Shown: positions 1-9,536, numbered from the stretch's first letter. The stretch: DNA of 64,000 nt from Pseudomonas oryzicola (GCF_014269185.2 NZ_JABWRZ020000002.1:496001-560000); one strand, 5' to 3'. Notes: a model not told the origin generated them from the sequence alone. Made by a program: numbers and translations.

Positions 1-769
1 CCGCTCCGGCACCTGCAGGTCCGGCCGTTTCTTCAACCCTTCTTCATGCTTGAGCATCCATTGCCCCAGCCGCGCACCTTTGCGGCTGGCCGCCATCTCC
101 TGGGCTAGCACCCGGGCATCGCCGCGGCCGCGGGTGAGGTACGACACGATCGCCCCCAACAACAGCAGCACGACTTCCACGTGGCCTTGGGCAATCTGAT
201 GCGTGGCCCGGGATATCGCATAGGGATCGTCCCGGCAGAGCGGGCCCGTGCCTTCACTGGCGCAGGTGCCTTCCCAGGCGAAGCGAATGCCATCGACGTA
301 GTACTCGCCGATACGCGGCAAGCCCTCGATGAAGAACTCGGCGATGGAGGCCATCCCCAGCGCGCCGAGGATCCAGCCACTGACCTTGAGGCCCATGGCC
401 GCGCCCGCGCCGGCGAACGGAATGGTTCCGGCGCCGCTGGCGAATGCGCCAACCCCCGCGCCAAGCAGGCCACCGGTAATGGTGCTGCCTGCGACAATCA
501 TCGCCATCTGCCGCACGACCATCAGCAGTTCGTCGACGATGCTGTTGATGTCGAGATCGGCGAAGCGCTGGCGCAGCGTGTGCGCCGCCTGCCATTCGGC
601 GTGGTAGAAGGCGGTGCGGACAGCTTCGATCCGGCGCAGGTTGAGGCCTAGCGAGGCGACCTCTTCATTGAGGCTGGTGCGGAACTGGCCACCGCTTTGG
701 TAGCCCACCATGGCGATGACACGTGACTCGATCTCGTGCCAGGAGGGCACGAGGTAATCCAGGTACATG
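1..769 (-). CDS. DUF6861-like glycine-zipper protein, possible polymorphic toxin N-terminus (partial)
   Basis: An open frame starts with ATG at 769, preceded by GGGAGACACCTC, and runs off the left edge without a stop, so about 256 residues are visible. Residues 1-90 are mostly helical and polar. Residues 94-140 are a Gly/Ala-rich hydrophobic stretch of glycine-zipper type that could insert into a membrane. A second hydrophobic helix lies near residues 195-210. The architecture resembles the DUF6861 proteins of Pseudomonas, which I associate with type VI or polymorphic-toxin N-termini; that assignment is from memory. The toxin tip and any immunity gene would lie outside the window. Other reading frames here are shadows. 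Confidence 0.6.
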
Positions 770-990
770 AGGTGTCTCCCTGACAACGTGTGCAGGGGGA
801 AATCCCATCATGGATTCGGATCGGAGGTTTCTGAGTCAGTTGTAGGAAAATGCGACTGTGTTTACAGCAGGTTCAGCAAAGTTGAGCTGTTCAGCCGGCA
901 TCATGCACAGGGCAGTTCTTTGTCGTTCCTGAGATCGAGCCCCACCTGGACGGAGCTCGATTTCATAGGCGCTACAAACCCCAGGCCATA

Positions 991-2307
991 TCAAAGACTC
1001 AACCGGCTGGAAAACTGCCCCACCACATCCACCACCCGCTTCGCCCCGTCCTGGATCTCGACAATCACGCTCCCGGTCTCGTCCGCCAGCGCCAGCCCCT
1101 GCTCGGCCTGGCGCTTGCTGGTGTCGATGATCGCCACTGCCGCCTGGGCCAGCTGCTCGTTCTGCTGCACCACCCGGGCAATTTCCTCGGTGGCGGTGCT
1201 GGTGCGCGAGGCCAGTTGGCGCACTTCATCGGCAACCACGGCAAACCCACGCCCCTGCTCGCCGGCGCGGGCCGCTTCGATGGCCGCGTTCAGCGCCAGC
1301 AGGTTGGTCTGCCCGGCAATGTCGCTGATGGTCTTGATGATCGAGCCGATCACCCGCGACTGGGTGTCCAGCGCCTGGATGCCCTCGGCCGCCTCTTGCA
1401 TCGAGGCCTCCAGCCCACGCATCACGCTGACGCTCTGGGTCACCACATCGGTGGCCTTGCGGGCGCTGGCATCGGTGCCCAGCGAGGTATTGAACGCCAC
1501 GTCCGCCGCCTCGGCCACCGCATGTTCCTGGTTGACCTGGTCGGTGATGACGGTGGCGAACTTCACCACCTTGTACAGCACGTCATGGGCATCGAAGATC
1601 GGGTTGTACGAAGCTTCCAGCCAGACCACCCGGCCGTGGGCATCGATACGCTTGAAGCGCTCGGCAACGTACTCGCCACGGCGCAGCTTGTCCCAGAACG
1701 CCTGATAGCCGGCCGAGTTTGCCTCCTCCGGCTCGCAGAAAATGCGGTGATGCTTGCCCCGGATCTGTTCCAGGCGGTAACCGACGGTGGTCAGGAATCG
1801 ATCGTTGGCGGTTAGGATGTTGCCGTCGAGGTCGAATTCGATCACGGCGGTGGAACGCATCAACGCCTTGATCAGGCTCTCGTGCTCGCGAGAGGTCTCG
1901 ATGGTTCGGGTCAGGTCGCTGGAATGCAGAGTGAAATACTTGATGCGTCCCTGGCTGTCCTTTACCGGCTGCAGGATCGACCGCAGCCAGGCTTCCTGAC
2001 CATTGCCGCGCAGCAGGCGGAAGGCACCATTGAGGTGTTCACCGCGGCTGATCGCCCCTTTCATGCGCTGGTAGAAGTCCAGCGACTTCACCTGCGCCGG
2101 GACGATTTCCTCGATGTTGCGACCAAGCAGTTGTTCGGCACGGTAGAGCATCTCGCTCTCGAAGTTGCCGTTGACCATCTCGATCCGCCCCTGAGGGTCC
2201 AGTTGCAGTACCAACATTTCACTGTCGAGGCTGCTCTTGACCTGTTCGATGGACATCAGGTCTTCACGCAGTTGCCGGATTTCTTGCTTGAGCTTGTTGT
2301 TGAACAT
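991..2307 (-). CDS. PAS-PAS methyl-accepting chemotaxis protein, BdlA/Aer-like
   Basis: The product is 438 aa and soluble, with no transmembrane segment and no HAMP domain. Two PAS domains (about residues 25-125 and 145-245; the second has the WLEASYNPI strand typical of PAC motifs) are followed by a short MCP signalling hairpin with the core [19 protein letters not shown] and [10 protein letters not shown]. This order matches BdlA, the biofilm-dispersion protein of P. aeruginosa, so a cytoplasmic redox or oxygen sensor coupled to chemotaxis or c-di-GMP control is likely. The start at 2307 is chosen because AGGAGAG lies 5 bases upstream; an upstream in-frame start would add 7 residues. It is divergent from the glycosyltransferase. 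Confidence 0.85.
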   Translation of the reverse strand: MFNNKLKQEIRQLREDLMSIEQVKSSLDSEMLVLQLDPQGRIEMVNGNFESEMLYRAEQLLGRNIEEIVPAQVKSLDFYQRMKGAISRGEHLNGAFRLLRGNGQEAWLRSILQPVKDSQGRIKYFTLHSSDLTRTIETSREHESLIKALMRSTAVIEFDLDGNILTANDRFLTTVGYRLEQIRGKHHRIFCEPEEANSAGYQAFWDKLRRGEYVAERFKRIDAHGRVVWLEASYNPIFDAHDVLYKVVKFATVITDQVNQEHAVAEAADVAFNTSLGTDASARKATDVVTQSVSVMRGLEASMQEAAEGIQALDTQSRVIGSIIKTISDIAGQTNLLALNAAIEAARAGEQGRGFAVVADEVRQLASRTSTATEEIARVVQQNEQLAQAAVAIIDTSKRQAEQGLALADETGSVIVEIQDGAKRVVDVVGQFSSRLSL

Positions 2308-2485
2308 CACCGCTCTCCTGGAGCGCATCAGGTCGTCGAATGCATCTGCATCGGCTGCCGCTCATACCTTCTTGAGTGCCTCGCAAGGAAAAATTCATAC
2401 AACGAAAAGCGTCAGCGATCAGGCGTCATCCATCTGCCACATAGCTGTCACATTGGCGCAACTCAGCAGGCGGAAACTTTTTGTC

Positions 2486-3703
2486 ATGAATACACCTGCC
2501 CTACGTATTACGCTGGTCAGCGAAACCTTCCCACCCGAAATCAATGGCGTGGCCAACACCCTTGGCCGCCTCAGCGAAGGCTTGTGCCAACGCGGCCACA
2601 CGGTAGAGGTGGTGCGCCCGCGCCAGGCCGGTGAAGGGCCGCTGCACAACGACCCGGCCCTGATGCTATGCCGTGGCTGGCCATTGCCTGGCTACCCCGG
2701 TTTGCAGTGGGGCGAGGTGTCGATGCACAAGCTGTTGCGCCGCTGGCGTCGGCAACGCCCGGATGTGTTGTACATCGCCACCGAAGGGCCGCTGGGGCTC
2801 AGCGCACTGCGCGCCGCGCGACGCCTTGGAGTGGCGGTGGTCAGCGGCTTTCACACCAATTTCCCGCAGTATTCCGGCCAGTACGGGCTGGGCCTGCTGA
2901 CGCGCGTGCTCACCCATTACCTGCGCTGGTTCCATCGGTGCACGACCACCACCCTGGTTCCCAGCCTCAGCCAGCGCCTGGAACTTGAACGCCGTGGTTT
3001 CGAACGCCTGGAACTGCTGGCAAGGGGGGTCGATGCCTGCCTGTTCAACCCGGCACGCCGCAGCCAGGCATTGCGCGACAGTTGGGGGCTTGGCCCGGAC
3101 GATATCGCCGTGCTGCACGTCGGCAGGCTGGCGGTGGAAAAGAACCTGAGCTTACTGCGCCCATGCCTCGATGCTTTGCACAAGGCTTATCCACACAAGC
3201 ACCTGCGCCTGATCGTGGTAGGTGATGGCCCGCAGCGCAGCACCCTCGGGCAGCAGCTACCCGATGCCGTGTTCTGCGGCGCCCAGCGCGGCGAAGTGCT
3301 GGCCGAGCACTATGCCAGCGGTGACCTGTTCCTGTTCCCAAGCCTGACCGAGACCTTTGGCAACGTGGTGCTCGAAGCCATGGCTTCGGGGTTGGCGGTG
3401 GTCGCCTATGACGAGGCGGCCGCAGCGCAGCATATTCGCCATGGCCACAGCGGTGCACTAGCCATGCCGGGGGACCAGACAGCATTTGTCGATGCAGCCT
3501 GCTGGCTGCTGGAAGAAACGGAAACCTTGCGCCGGGTGCGCCTGAATGCACGGCAGCATGCCAGCCGCCAGGGCTGGCCAGCGATTGTCGAGCAGTTCGA
3601 AGGCTATCTGTACAGCGCCTGCCGACAAACCAGCGCGGCAGCTGAGCAAGCTCAAGCAGCCACGCTCAGGGCCAAGCCAGGCTCAACGGCACCTCGGGGC
3701 TGA
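2486..3703 (+). CDS. GT4 family glycosyltransferase (mannosyltransferase-like)
   Basis: The product is 405 aa. The N-terminus (VSETFPPEINGVANTLGRL) is the acceptor-side Rossmann signature of GT4 enzymes such as MgtA/PimB-like alpha-mannosyltransferases. HVGRLAVEKNLSLL and FPSLTETFGNVVLEAMASG in the C-terminal half form the nucleotide-sugar site with the EX7E pair. It probably adds a hexose from a nucleotide sugar to a glycolipid or surface glycan on the cytoplasmic face; donor and acceptor cannot be read from sequence. The ATG at 2486 is chosen because homology begins there; the frame is open further upstream inside the promoter of the divergent MCP gene. Confidence 0.85.
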   Translation: MNTPALRITLVSETFPPEINGVANTLGRLSEGLCQRGHTVEVVRPRQAGEGPLHNDPALMLCRGWPLPGYPGLQWGEVSMHKLLRRWRRQRPDVLYIATEGPLGLSALRAARRLGVAVVSGFHTNFPQYSGQYGLGLLTRVLTHYLRWFHRCTTTTLVPSLSQRLELERRGFERLELLARGVDACLFNPARRSQALRDSWGLGPDDIAVLHVGRLAVEKNLSLLRPCLDALHKAYPHKHLRLIVVGDGPQRSTLGQQLPDAVFCGAQRGEVLAEHYASGDLFLFPSLTETFGNVVLEAMASGLAVVAYDEAAAAQHIRHGHSGALAMPGDQTAFVDAACWLLEETETLRRVRLNARQHASRQGWPAIVEQFEGYLYSACRQTSAAAEQAQAATLRAKPGSTAPRG

Positions 3704-3735
3704 ACCGCCGAGGCCGTAAAGCGGCCCCGGTTCAG
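3700..3735. terminator. Possible bidirectional terminator
   Basis: CTGAACCG (3700-3707) pairs with CGGTTCAG (3728-3735) around a GC-rich inner stem between two convergent genes. It overlaps both stop regions and has no clear T-run, so function is tentative. Confidence 0.4.
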
Positions 3736-4214
3736 GCGAGCGCCTTTTCGATGGCTTGCACCACCGCAGGATCATCCGGCGCCGTGCGCGGCGAGAAGCG
3801 CGCCAGCACCCGCCCGTCCTTGCCAACCAGGAACTTCTCGAAGTTCCAGGTGATGTCGCCGGGGAATTCGGCGCCCTCGCCCGCCAGCAGGCGATACAGC
3901 GAATGGCGATGTGGCCCGTTGACCTCAAGCTTTGCTCCCAGCGGGAAGCTCACCCCGTAATTGAGGCTGCAGAACTCCTGGATTTCCTTTTCACTGCCCG
4001 GCTCCTGGCCGGCAAACTGGTTGCACGGCAGGCCAAGCACATTGAAACCCTTGTCCTTGTAGTCCTGATAGAGATTTTCCAAAGCCTTGTATTGCGGTGT
4101 CAGGCCGCACTTGGAAGCTACGTTGACCACCAGCACCACTTGGCCCTTGAAGGGGGCGAGAGGCAGCTCCCCGCCGTTCAGCGCGTCCAGTTTCAGGTCG
4201 TGAAATGCACTCAT
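3732..4214 (-). CDS. Glutathione peroxidase family (thioredoxin-fold peroxidase)
   Basis: The product is 160 aa, the usual length for bacterial BtuE/Gpx proteins. It reduces H2O2 or lipid hydroperoxides with thioredoxin or glutathione in the cytoplasm. The peroxidatic Cys is in NVASKCGLTPQY (about residue 36). The Gln and Trp of the catalytic tetrad are in LPCNQF and TWNFEKFLV. It is a Cys, not selenocysteine, enzyme. The start at 4214 fits the family N-terminus (FHDLKLDALNGGEL). It is monocistronic or follows slyD, 143 bp upstream on the same strand. Confidence 0.93.
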   Translation of the reverse strand: MSAFHDLKLDALNGGELPLAPFKGQVVLVVNVASKCGLTPQYKALENLYQDYKDKGFNVLGLPCNQFAGQEPGSEKEIQEFCSLNYGVSFPLGAKLEVNGPHRHSLYRLLAGEGAEFPGDITWNFEKFLVGKDGRVLARFSPRTAPDDPAVVQAIEKALA

Positions 4215-4263
4215 GATGAATCCCTCTCAGGTTGCCGGTTGCCGCGCAGGCGAATTCCACCCA

Positions 4264-4328
4264 TTAAAAAGGCGCCCGTCCAAGCCGTCCACCTCCCAAA
4301 GGAAGGCAAGTCGGCTTGCCCGAGCGCC
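4264..4328 (-). terminator. Intrinsic terminator after slyD
   Basis: On the minus strand GGCGCTCGGGCAAGCC pairs with GGCTTGGACGGGCGCC and is followed directly by TTTTTAA. It lies between slyD and the downstream peroxidase gene. Confidence 0.6.
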
Positions 4329-4357
4329 TGGCGACTTTCTGAGCTTAGCGCAGAAAA

Positions 4358-4843
4358 TCAGTGGTGATGGCCACCTTCACCGTGGATGTGACGGTGAGCG
4401 ATTTCTTCGTCGCTGGCGTCACGCACGTTGACTACCTTGACCTGGAAGGTCAGGCGCTGGCCGGCCAGCGGGTGGTTGCCATCCACAGTGATGTCATCGC
4501 CGTCGATGTCGCGGATGGTGACGATCTGCATCTGGCCATCCGGCGCCGAAGCGTGGAACTGCATGCCCACTTCCAGCTCGTCGACGCCTTCGAACAGGCT
4601 GCGGTTCAGGGTGCTGACCAGCTCGGCCAGGTATTCACCGTAGGCGTCTTCCGGCTCGACGGAAACGTTCAGTTCGTCACCGGCCTGCTTGCCTTCCAGG
4701 GCTTTTTCCAGGCCCGGGATGATGTTGCCGGCACCGTGCAGGTAAACCAGCGGCGCGCCACCGGCGGAGCTGTCGATGGTCTCCCCGGCGTCGTTGGTCA
4801 GGGTATAGTCGATGGAGACAGCCTTGTTGGCGGCGATCAGCAT
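4358..4843 (-). CDS. slyD: FKBP-type peptidyl-prolyl isomerase SlyD
   Basis: The product is 161 aa. The FKBP core is split by an insert-in-flap domain, as in SlyD: GETIDSSAGGAPLVYLHG and the IIPGLEKALEGK motif, then the flap region from about residue 65 to 130. The short His-rich tail (HRHIHGEGGHHH) can bind nickel, as in the metallochaperone role of SlyD. It acts in the cytoplasm as a chaperone and prolyl isomerase. The ATG at 4843 gives the conserved MLIAANKAVSIDYTL start; longer frames upstream have no similarity. The start is back-to-back with the DUF3565 gene. Confidence 0.93.
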   Translation of the reverse strand: MLIAANKAVSIDYTLTNDAGETIDSSAGGAPLVYLHGAGNIIPGLEKALEGKQAGDELNVSVEPEDAYGEYLAELVSTLNRSLFEGVDELEVGMQFHASAPDGQMQIVTIRDIDGDDITVDGNHPLAGQRLTFQVKVVNVRDASDEEIAHRHIHGEGGHHH

Positions 4844-5144
4844 GGGGCAAGACCTTTTGCAAAAGAATGTAGAGCGCACAAGTGTAACCAAGCCATCGTC
4901 CGATTGCGACCGCGCTGCGGATGAGCAGCGGCCCATCAGTCGGATCATCGGCTTTCACCAGGACGAAGAAGGCCATTGGGTGGCCGAACTGTCCTGCGGC
5001 CATACCCAGCATCTGCGCCACCAGCCGCCGTGGCAGGCTCGCCCGTGGGTGCTGGACCCGGCTCGGCGCGCGCAGCACATCGGCCAGCCTTTCGCTTGCG
5101 GCTGGTGCGCACAGGGGGCCGATAGCGCTACCCTTGGCCGCTAA
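4842..5144 (+). CDS. DUF3565 domain protein
   Basis: About 100 aa if the ATG at 4842 is used. The conserved part starts at ISRIIGFHQDEEGHWVAEL and contains CGHTQHLRHQPPW and a terminal CGWC, the DUF3565 signature of a small protein that may bind metal through Cys/His. Function is unknown; some relatives are called pressure-regulated proteins. The start is uncertain: no other in-frame ATG or GTG lies before the domain, only a TTG at 4857, and the ATG chosen overlaps the start codon of slyD on the other strand. pta begins 31 bp downstream, so co-transcription is likely. Confidence 0.65.
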   Translation: MGQDLLQKNVERTSVTKPSSDCDRAADEQRPISRIIGFHQDEEGHWVAELSCGHTQHLRHQPPWQARPWVLDPARRAQHIGQPFACGWCAQGADSATLGR

Positions 5145-5175
5145 TTTCTTGCACCGCTTATTTCGAGAAGCACGC

Positions 5176-7263
5176 ATGCAGACATTTTTCATTGCGCCGA
5201 CCGACTTCGGTGTCGGCCTGACCTCCATCAGCCTGGGCCTGGTGCGCACCCTGGAGCGCGCCGGCCTGAAGGTTGGCTTCTTCAAGCCGATCGCCCAGCC
5301 GCACCCGGGTGACACTGGCCCCGAGCGCTCCACCGAACTGGTCGCCCGCACCCACGGCATCAAGCCCCCGGTACCGCTGAGCCTGGCCCACGTCGAACGG
5401 ATGCTCGGCGAAGGCCAGCTGGACGAACTGCTCGAAGAAATCATCCGCCTGTACCAGCAAGCCTGCATCGGCAACGACGTAGTGGTGGTCGAGGGCATGG
5501 TGCCTACCCGCCACGCCAGCTATGCGGCACGGGTCAACCTGCACCTGGCCAAGAGCCTGGATGCCGAGGTGATCCTGGTATCGGCACCGGAAAACGAAGT
5601 GCTCAGCGAGCTGTCTGGCCGGGTCGAACTGCAGGCGCAGCTGTTCGGTGGTCCGCGGGACCCGAAAGTGCTCGGGGTGATCCTCAACAAGGTGCGCACC
5701 GACGAGAGCATGGCGGAATTCTCTACCCGCCTGCGCGAGCACTCGCCGCTGCTGCGCGGCGACGACTTCCGCCTGCTCGGCTGCATCCCCTACCAACCGG
5801 AACTGAACGCCCCGCGCACCCGCGACGTGGCCGAGCTGCTCGGTGCCCAGGTGCTCAACGCCGGCGACTACGAGCAGCGACGCATGAGCAGGATCATCAT
5901 CTGCGCACGTACCGTGGCCAACACGGTGCCGCTGCTGACCTCGGGCACGCTGGTGGTCACCCCGGGCGACCGCGACGACATCATCCTCGCCGTCAGCCTC
6001 GCGGCGATCAACGGCGTACCGCTGGCAGGCCTGCTGCTGACCAGCGACAGCAAGCCTGACGCGCGCATCCTCGGTTTGTGCCGTGGCGCCCTGCAGGCCG
6101 GCCTGCCGATTCTGTCGGTCAGTACCGGCTCGTACGACACCGCCAACCAGCTCAACTCGCTGAACCGTGAAATCCCGGTGGACGACCGCGAGCGCGCCGA
6201 ATTCATCACCGACTTCGTCGCCAGCCACCTCGACGCCGCCTGGTTGCACCAGCGTTGCGGAACTCCGCGCGAACTGCGCCTGTCGCCGGCAGTATTCCGC
6301 TACCAGCTGATCCAGCGGGCGCAGCAGGCCAACAAGCGCATCGTCCTGCCGGAAGGCGCCGAGCCACTGTTGGTACAGGCTGCGGCCATCTGCCAGGCCC
6401 GTGGCATCGCCCGCTGCGTGCTGCTGGCCAAGCCCGAGGAGGTCGACGCGGTGGCCCGCGCGCAGGGCATCACCCTGCCACCGGGCCTGGAAGTTCTTGA
6501 CCCGGAACTGATTCGCGGGCGCTACGTGGAGCCGATGGTCGAGCTGCGCAAGAGCAAGAACCTCAACGCGCCAATGGCCGAGCAGCAACTGGAAGACCCG
6601 GTAGTGATCGGTACCATGATGCTGGCGCTGGATGAAGTGGATGGCCTGGTATCGGGCCTGGTGCACTCGACCGCCAACACCATCCGCCCGGCCCTGCAGC
6701 TGATCAAGACTGCACCGGGCTCGAGCCTGGTGTCGTCGGTGTTCTTCATGCTGTTCCCCGAGCAGGTGCTGGTGTACGGCGACTGCGTGATGAACCCGCA
6801 CCCGAGCGCTGCCGAACTGGCCGAAATCGCCCGCCAGAGTGCCGAATCGGCGCAGGCCTTCGGCATCGCACCGCGCGTGGCGATGATCAGTTATTCAAGC
6901 GATTCGGCCAGCGATGAAGAAGTCGAAAAAGTGCGCGAAGCGACCCGCCTGGCGCAGGGGGCGGCACAGGAGCTGCTGATCGATGGGCCGTTGCAATATG
7001 ACGCCGCAGCCAACCCGGCGATTGCGCGTGAGCTGGCGCCGGACAGCCCGGTGGCCGGGCGTGCCACGGTGTTCGTGTTCCCCGACCTGAATACCGGTAA
7101 CACCACGCACAAGGCAGTGCAGCGCAGTACCGACGGGGTCAGCCTGGGGCCCATGCTGCAGGGGCTGCGCAAGCCGGTGAACGACTTGCCGCGTGGGGCC
7201 CAGGTAGACGATATCGTGCATACCATCGCCCTGACGGCGATTCAGGCCAGCGTGGCGCGCTAA
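5176..7263 (+). CDS. pta: Phosphate acetyltransferase
   Basis: The product is 695 aa, the long proteobacterial form. It converts acetyl-CoA and phosphate to acetyl-phosphate and CoA. Residues 1-40 carry the BioD-like P-loop region (FIAPTDFGVGLTSISLGL), followed by a DRTGG domain around 220-340 and the catalytic PTA_PTB domain from about 375 to the end (GLVSGLVHSTANTIRPALQ; VFVFPDLNTGN). The ATG at 5176 matches the family N-terminus; the frame is open far upstream but overlaps the DUF3565 gene there. ackA is not adjacent. A strong hairpin follows the stop. Confidence 0.96.
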   Translation: MQTFFIAPTDFGVGLTSISLGLVRTLERAGLKVGFFKPIAQPHPGDTGPERSTELVARTHGIKPPVPLSLAHVERMLGEGQLDELLEEIIRLYQQACIGNDVVVVEGMVPTRHASYAARVNLHLAKSLDAEVILVSAPENEVLSELSGRVELQAQLFGGPRDPKVLGVILNKVRTDESMAEFSTRLREHSPLLRGDDFRLLGCIPYQPELNAPRTRDVAELLGAQVLNAGDYEQRRMSRIIICARTVANTVPLLTSGTLVVTPGDRDDIILAVSLAAINGVPLAGLLLTSDSKPDARILGLCRGALQAGLPILSVSTGSYDTANQLNSLNREIPVDDRERAEFITDFVASHLDAAWLHQRCGTPRELRLSPAVFRYQLIQRAQQANKRIVLPEGAEPLLVQAAAICQARGIARCVLLAKPEEVDAVARAQGITLPPGLEVLDPELIRGRYVEPMVELRKSKNLNAPMAEQQLEDPVVIGTMMLALDEVDGLVSGLVHSTANTIRPALQLIKTAPGSSLVSSVFFMLFPEQVLVYGDCVMNPHPSAAELAEIARQSAESAQAFGIAPRVAMISYSSDSASDEEVEKVREATRLAQGAAQELLIDGPLQYDAAANPAIARELAPDSPVAGRATVFVFPDLNTGNTTHKAVQRSTDGVSLGPMLQGLRKPVNDLPRGAQVDDIVHTIALTAIQASVAR

Positions 7264-7268
7264 AAGCT

Positions 7269-7290
7269 GGGGCCGCCTTGCGGCGGCCCC
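7269..7290. terminator. Bidirectional hairpin between pta and the OmpA gene
   Basis: GGGGCCGCC (7269-7277), loop TTGC, GGCGGCCCC (7282-7290): a perfect 9-bp GC stem between convergent genes. Confidence 0.7.
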
Positions 7291-7299
7291 AAGGGTCGA

Positions 7300-8019
7300 T
7301 CAGGGATACTGCTGAACCTGGCCTTGCTGGTCATACTGCTGGCCCGGAATCGGCTTCAGGTTCACTTCCACCCGACGGTTCTGCGCACGGCCATTGGCAT
7401 CGGCGTTGCTGGCGATAGGCTGGTCCGGGCCCATGCCACGTACCGAAATACGCGAGGCGTCCACGCCCTGCGAAGTCAGGTAGGTGCTGACTGCCTGCGC
7501 GCGACGCTGGGACAGGTCCATGTTGTGCTGACGGCTGCCGGTGCTGTCGGTGAAGCCGACCACCTCGATGGTGTTCTGGTTGAACTGCTTGAACGAGTTG
7601 GCCAGGTTGTTCAGCGGCGAATAGAAGCTTGGCGCGATGTTGGCCGAGTCGGTGGCGAACGTGATGTTGCCCGGCATGATCAGCTTGATCTGGTCACCCT
7701 GGCGCTGCACTTCCACACCGGTGTTGGCCATTTGCGCACGCAGCTCGGCTTCCTGCTTGTCGGCGTAGTAGCCGTAACCGGCGGCGGCGGCACCCACGGC
7801 AGCAGCGCCGATCAGCGCACCCTTGCCGCGGTTGTTGTGGTCGATGGCGGCACCGGCAATAGCGCCGGCCAGCGCGCCCAGGCCACCGTACTTGGCGGTC
7901 TTGCTCATCCCTGTGGAACCCTGCGCCTGACCTTGGCTGTCATACGGGTTCTGGCCGGCACAGCCGGTCATCAGGGCAGCGGCGGTTGCGACGATAATCA
8001 GACGACGCATGGTGAACAT
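7300..8019 (-). CDS. OmpA-family lipoprotein (YiaD-like)
   Basis: The product is 239 aa. A lipoprotein signal peptide ends at the lipobox LMTGC. A glycine-zipper segment (about residues 45-90; repeated GxxxG and Ala) may insert in the outer membrane. The C-terminal OmpA/MotB domain (about residues 115-220) has the peptidoglycan-binding signature TIEVVGFTDSTGSRQHN and the LSQRRAQAV/NRRVEV motifs. It likely tethers the outer membrane to the cell wall. The start at 8019 is chosen for TAGGAG spaced 7 bases upstream; an in-frame ATG 3 codons later is also possible. Confidence 0.9.
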   Translation of the reverse strand: MFTMRRLIIVATAAALMTGCAGQNPYDSQGQAQGSTGMSKTAKYGGLGALAGAIAGAAIDHNNRGKGALIGAAAVGAAAAGYGYYADKQEAELRAQMANTGVEVQRQGDQIKLIMPGNITFATDSANIAPSFYSPLNNLANSFKQFNQNTIEVVGFTDSTGSRQHNMDLSQRRAQAVSTYLTSQGVDASRISVRGMGPDQPIASNADANGRAQNRRVEVNLKPIPGQQYDQQGQVQQYP

Positions 8020-8127
8020 GGACAAGCTCCTACTGAATTCATGAATGCGAGAGATCGCAAACGGATCTATGCCAGCCTTGGATTGCATAGGCAACGAAAA
8101 ATTCCGTGAAAGTGCCTTCATGTGCCA

Positions 8128-8772
8128 TCAGGCCCGCACGAAGGGGTTTTCGCGCATCTCGTCGCCCAGCCGGGTATCAGGCCCATGGCCGGTCACCACG
8201 ACGGCCTCTTCATCCAGCCGGTACAGCCGCTCCTTGATCGAACGCACGATAGCCCGCTGGTCGCCGCCCCACAAATCGGTGCGGCCAATGCCGCGACGGA
8301 ACAGGGTGTCACCGGCGATCAGCAGCTTGGCATCGGCAAACCAGAAACTCATCGAGCCCGGCGTGTGGCCTGGCGTATGCAGAGCCACGCCGCAGCCGCA
8401 GGCCAGCTCTTCGTCGTCATTCAGCCAGCGGTCTGGCGCCGGTACCGGGGTATATGGCACGCCGAACATCTGGCACTGCATTTCCAGGTTGTCCCACAGC
8501 GCCTGATCGCCCTTGTGCAGGTGCAGGGTGGCACCGGTCAACGCCTTGAGCTTGCCAGAGGCCAGGAAGTGATCGAAGTGCGCGTGGGTGTGGATGATGC
8601 TCACCAGCGTCAGGCCATGGGCCTGCAGGCGGGCCAGGATTTTCTCCGGGTCGCCGCCCGGGTCGACGACGATGGCCTTTCTACTCAGCGGGTCGCCAAT
8701 CAGGGTGCAATTACATTGCAGAGGCCCTACGGGGAAGGTTTCGCGGATAAGCGCTGACGATGAATTCTGCAT
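8128..8772 (-). CDS. Metallo-beta-lactamase fold hydrolase (glyoxalase II-like, YcbL type)
   Basis: The product is 214 aa. HTHAHFDH (about residues 60-67) is the dinuclear-zinc motif; further ligands are in HTPGHTPGS, AGDTLF and TGHGP. Family members hydrolyse thioesters such as S-lactoylglutathione. It is the third gene of a minus-strand set after the response regulator and kinase, 71 bp from the kinase stop. No strong ribosome site precedes the ATG at 8772. An in-frame TTG at 8847 would overlap the kinase gene by 4 bp, but the extra residues lack similarity. Confidence 0.88.
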   Translation of the reverse strand: MQNSSSALIRETFPVGPLQCNCTLIGDPLSRKAIVVDPGGDPEKILARLQAHGLTLVSIIHTHAHFDHFLASGKLKALTGATLHLHKGDQALWDNLEMQCQMFGVPYTPVPAPDRWLNDDEELACGCGVALHTPGHTPGSMSFWFADAKLLIAGDTLFRRGIGRTDLWGGDQRAIVRSIKERLYRLDEEAVVVTGHGPDTRLGDEMRENPFVRA

Positions 8773-8843
8773 GGGAAATACGGAAGCTGGTAGATCGGAA
8801 GAGTTTGCACGCGTGCCAGTCCGAAATGCAAACCCAGCCAGTT

Positions 8844-9536
8844 TCAAGGCAAAAACAGTTTGAACAGCCCCCCGCCGAGCGCCCCGCCATTGGCGATCTC
8901 GATGCGCCCACGCACCCCGCCGCTTTCATGTAGCGCCGCGATGCGTGCGGCAAAGTAAAGGCCGAGGCCGGTACTGCCGGTGCTCGAGTCGATGCCCTGG
9001 ATGAATTCCTCCTGGCGTTCGAGCATGCGCTGTGGATAACCTGGCCCGTCATCGTTGACGCAGATGGCCAGCTGGTTGTCGGCTTCCTCGATGGTGATCA
9101 GCAAGGCATGAGCGGCGAAGCGGGTGGCGTTGGTGATGACGTTGGCGACCACCGAAGCCACCAGTTCGCGGTCGAAGAAGCCCAGTGGGTTGTCGGTGTC
9201 GACGCGCCAGGTGGCGAGGATGTCCTTGTGCCTGAGCACTTCCTCGTGTGCGGCCAGCTGGGCTTCGATGAAGTCGTCCAGCTCGTGGTAGTCCGGGCAC
9301 ACCGGCAGCTGATTGACATCCAGTTTGTACAGCCCCAACAGCTGCACCAGCATGCCATTGAGGTGGCGAAACTCATGCTCCATCACCCCCTGCTCGGTAC
9401 CACCGCGCAGTTCCTCGGGCAAGCGCTCCATCCACTGGTTGTGGGACTGGATCAGTGCCGACAGGGAATTCTTCAGGTCGTGCACGGTGGAGGCGATCAC
9501 CGTGGAGAAATCCAGCCCTTTGCTGTCTTGATTCAT
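8844..9536 (-). CDS. Cytoplasmic sensor histidine kinase lacking a sensor domain
   Basis: The product is 230 aa. The H-box is close to the N-terminus (TVHDLKNSLSALI, His19), followed by the N-box (NVITNATRFA), G1 (DDGPGYP) and G2 (GSTGLGLYFAARIA). There is no transmembrane helix, PAS or GAF region, so it cannot sense ligands alone and probably acts with a partner. Its ATG overlaps the stop of the upstream response regulator by 4 bp (ATGA), so translation is coupled and the pair is almost certainly cognate. Homologues occur as the same two-gene set in other pseudomonads, as far as I recall. Confidence 0.9.
   Translation of the reverse strand: MNQDSKGLDFSTVIASTVHDLKNSLSALIQSHNQWMERLPEELRGGTEQGVMEHEFRHLNGMLVQLLGLYKLDVNQLPVCPDYHELDDFIEAQLAAHEEVLRHKDILATWRVDTDNPLGFFDRELVASVVANVITNATRFAAHALLITIEEADNQLAICVNDDGPGYPQRMLERQEEFIQGIDSSTGSTGLGLYFAARIAALHESGGVRGRIEIANGGALGGGLFKLFLP

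Noticed and set aside
4921..5175. Extended N-terminus of Pta
   Set aside because: Overlaps the DUF3565 gene in another frame; the Pta family begins MQTFFIAPTD at 5176.
5158..6801. Long open frame (547 codons) on the minus strand opposite pta
   Set aside because: Low-complexity, His/Gln-rich translation without any domain; a GC-bias shadow of pta.
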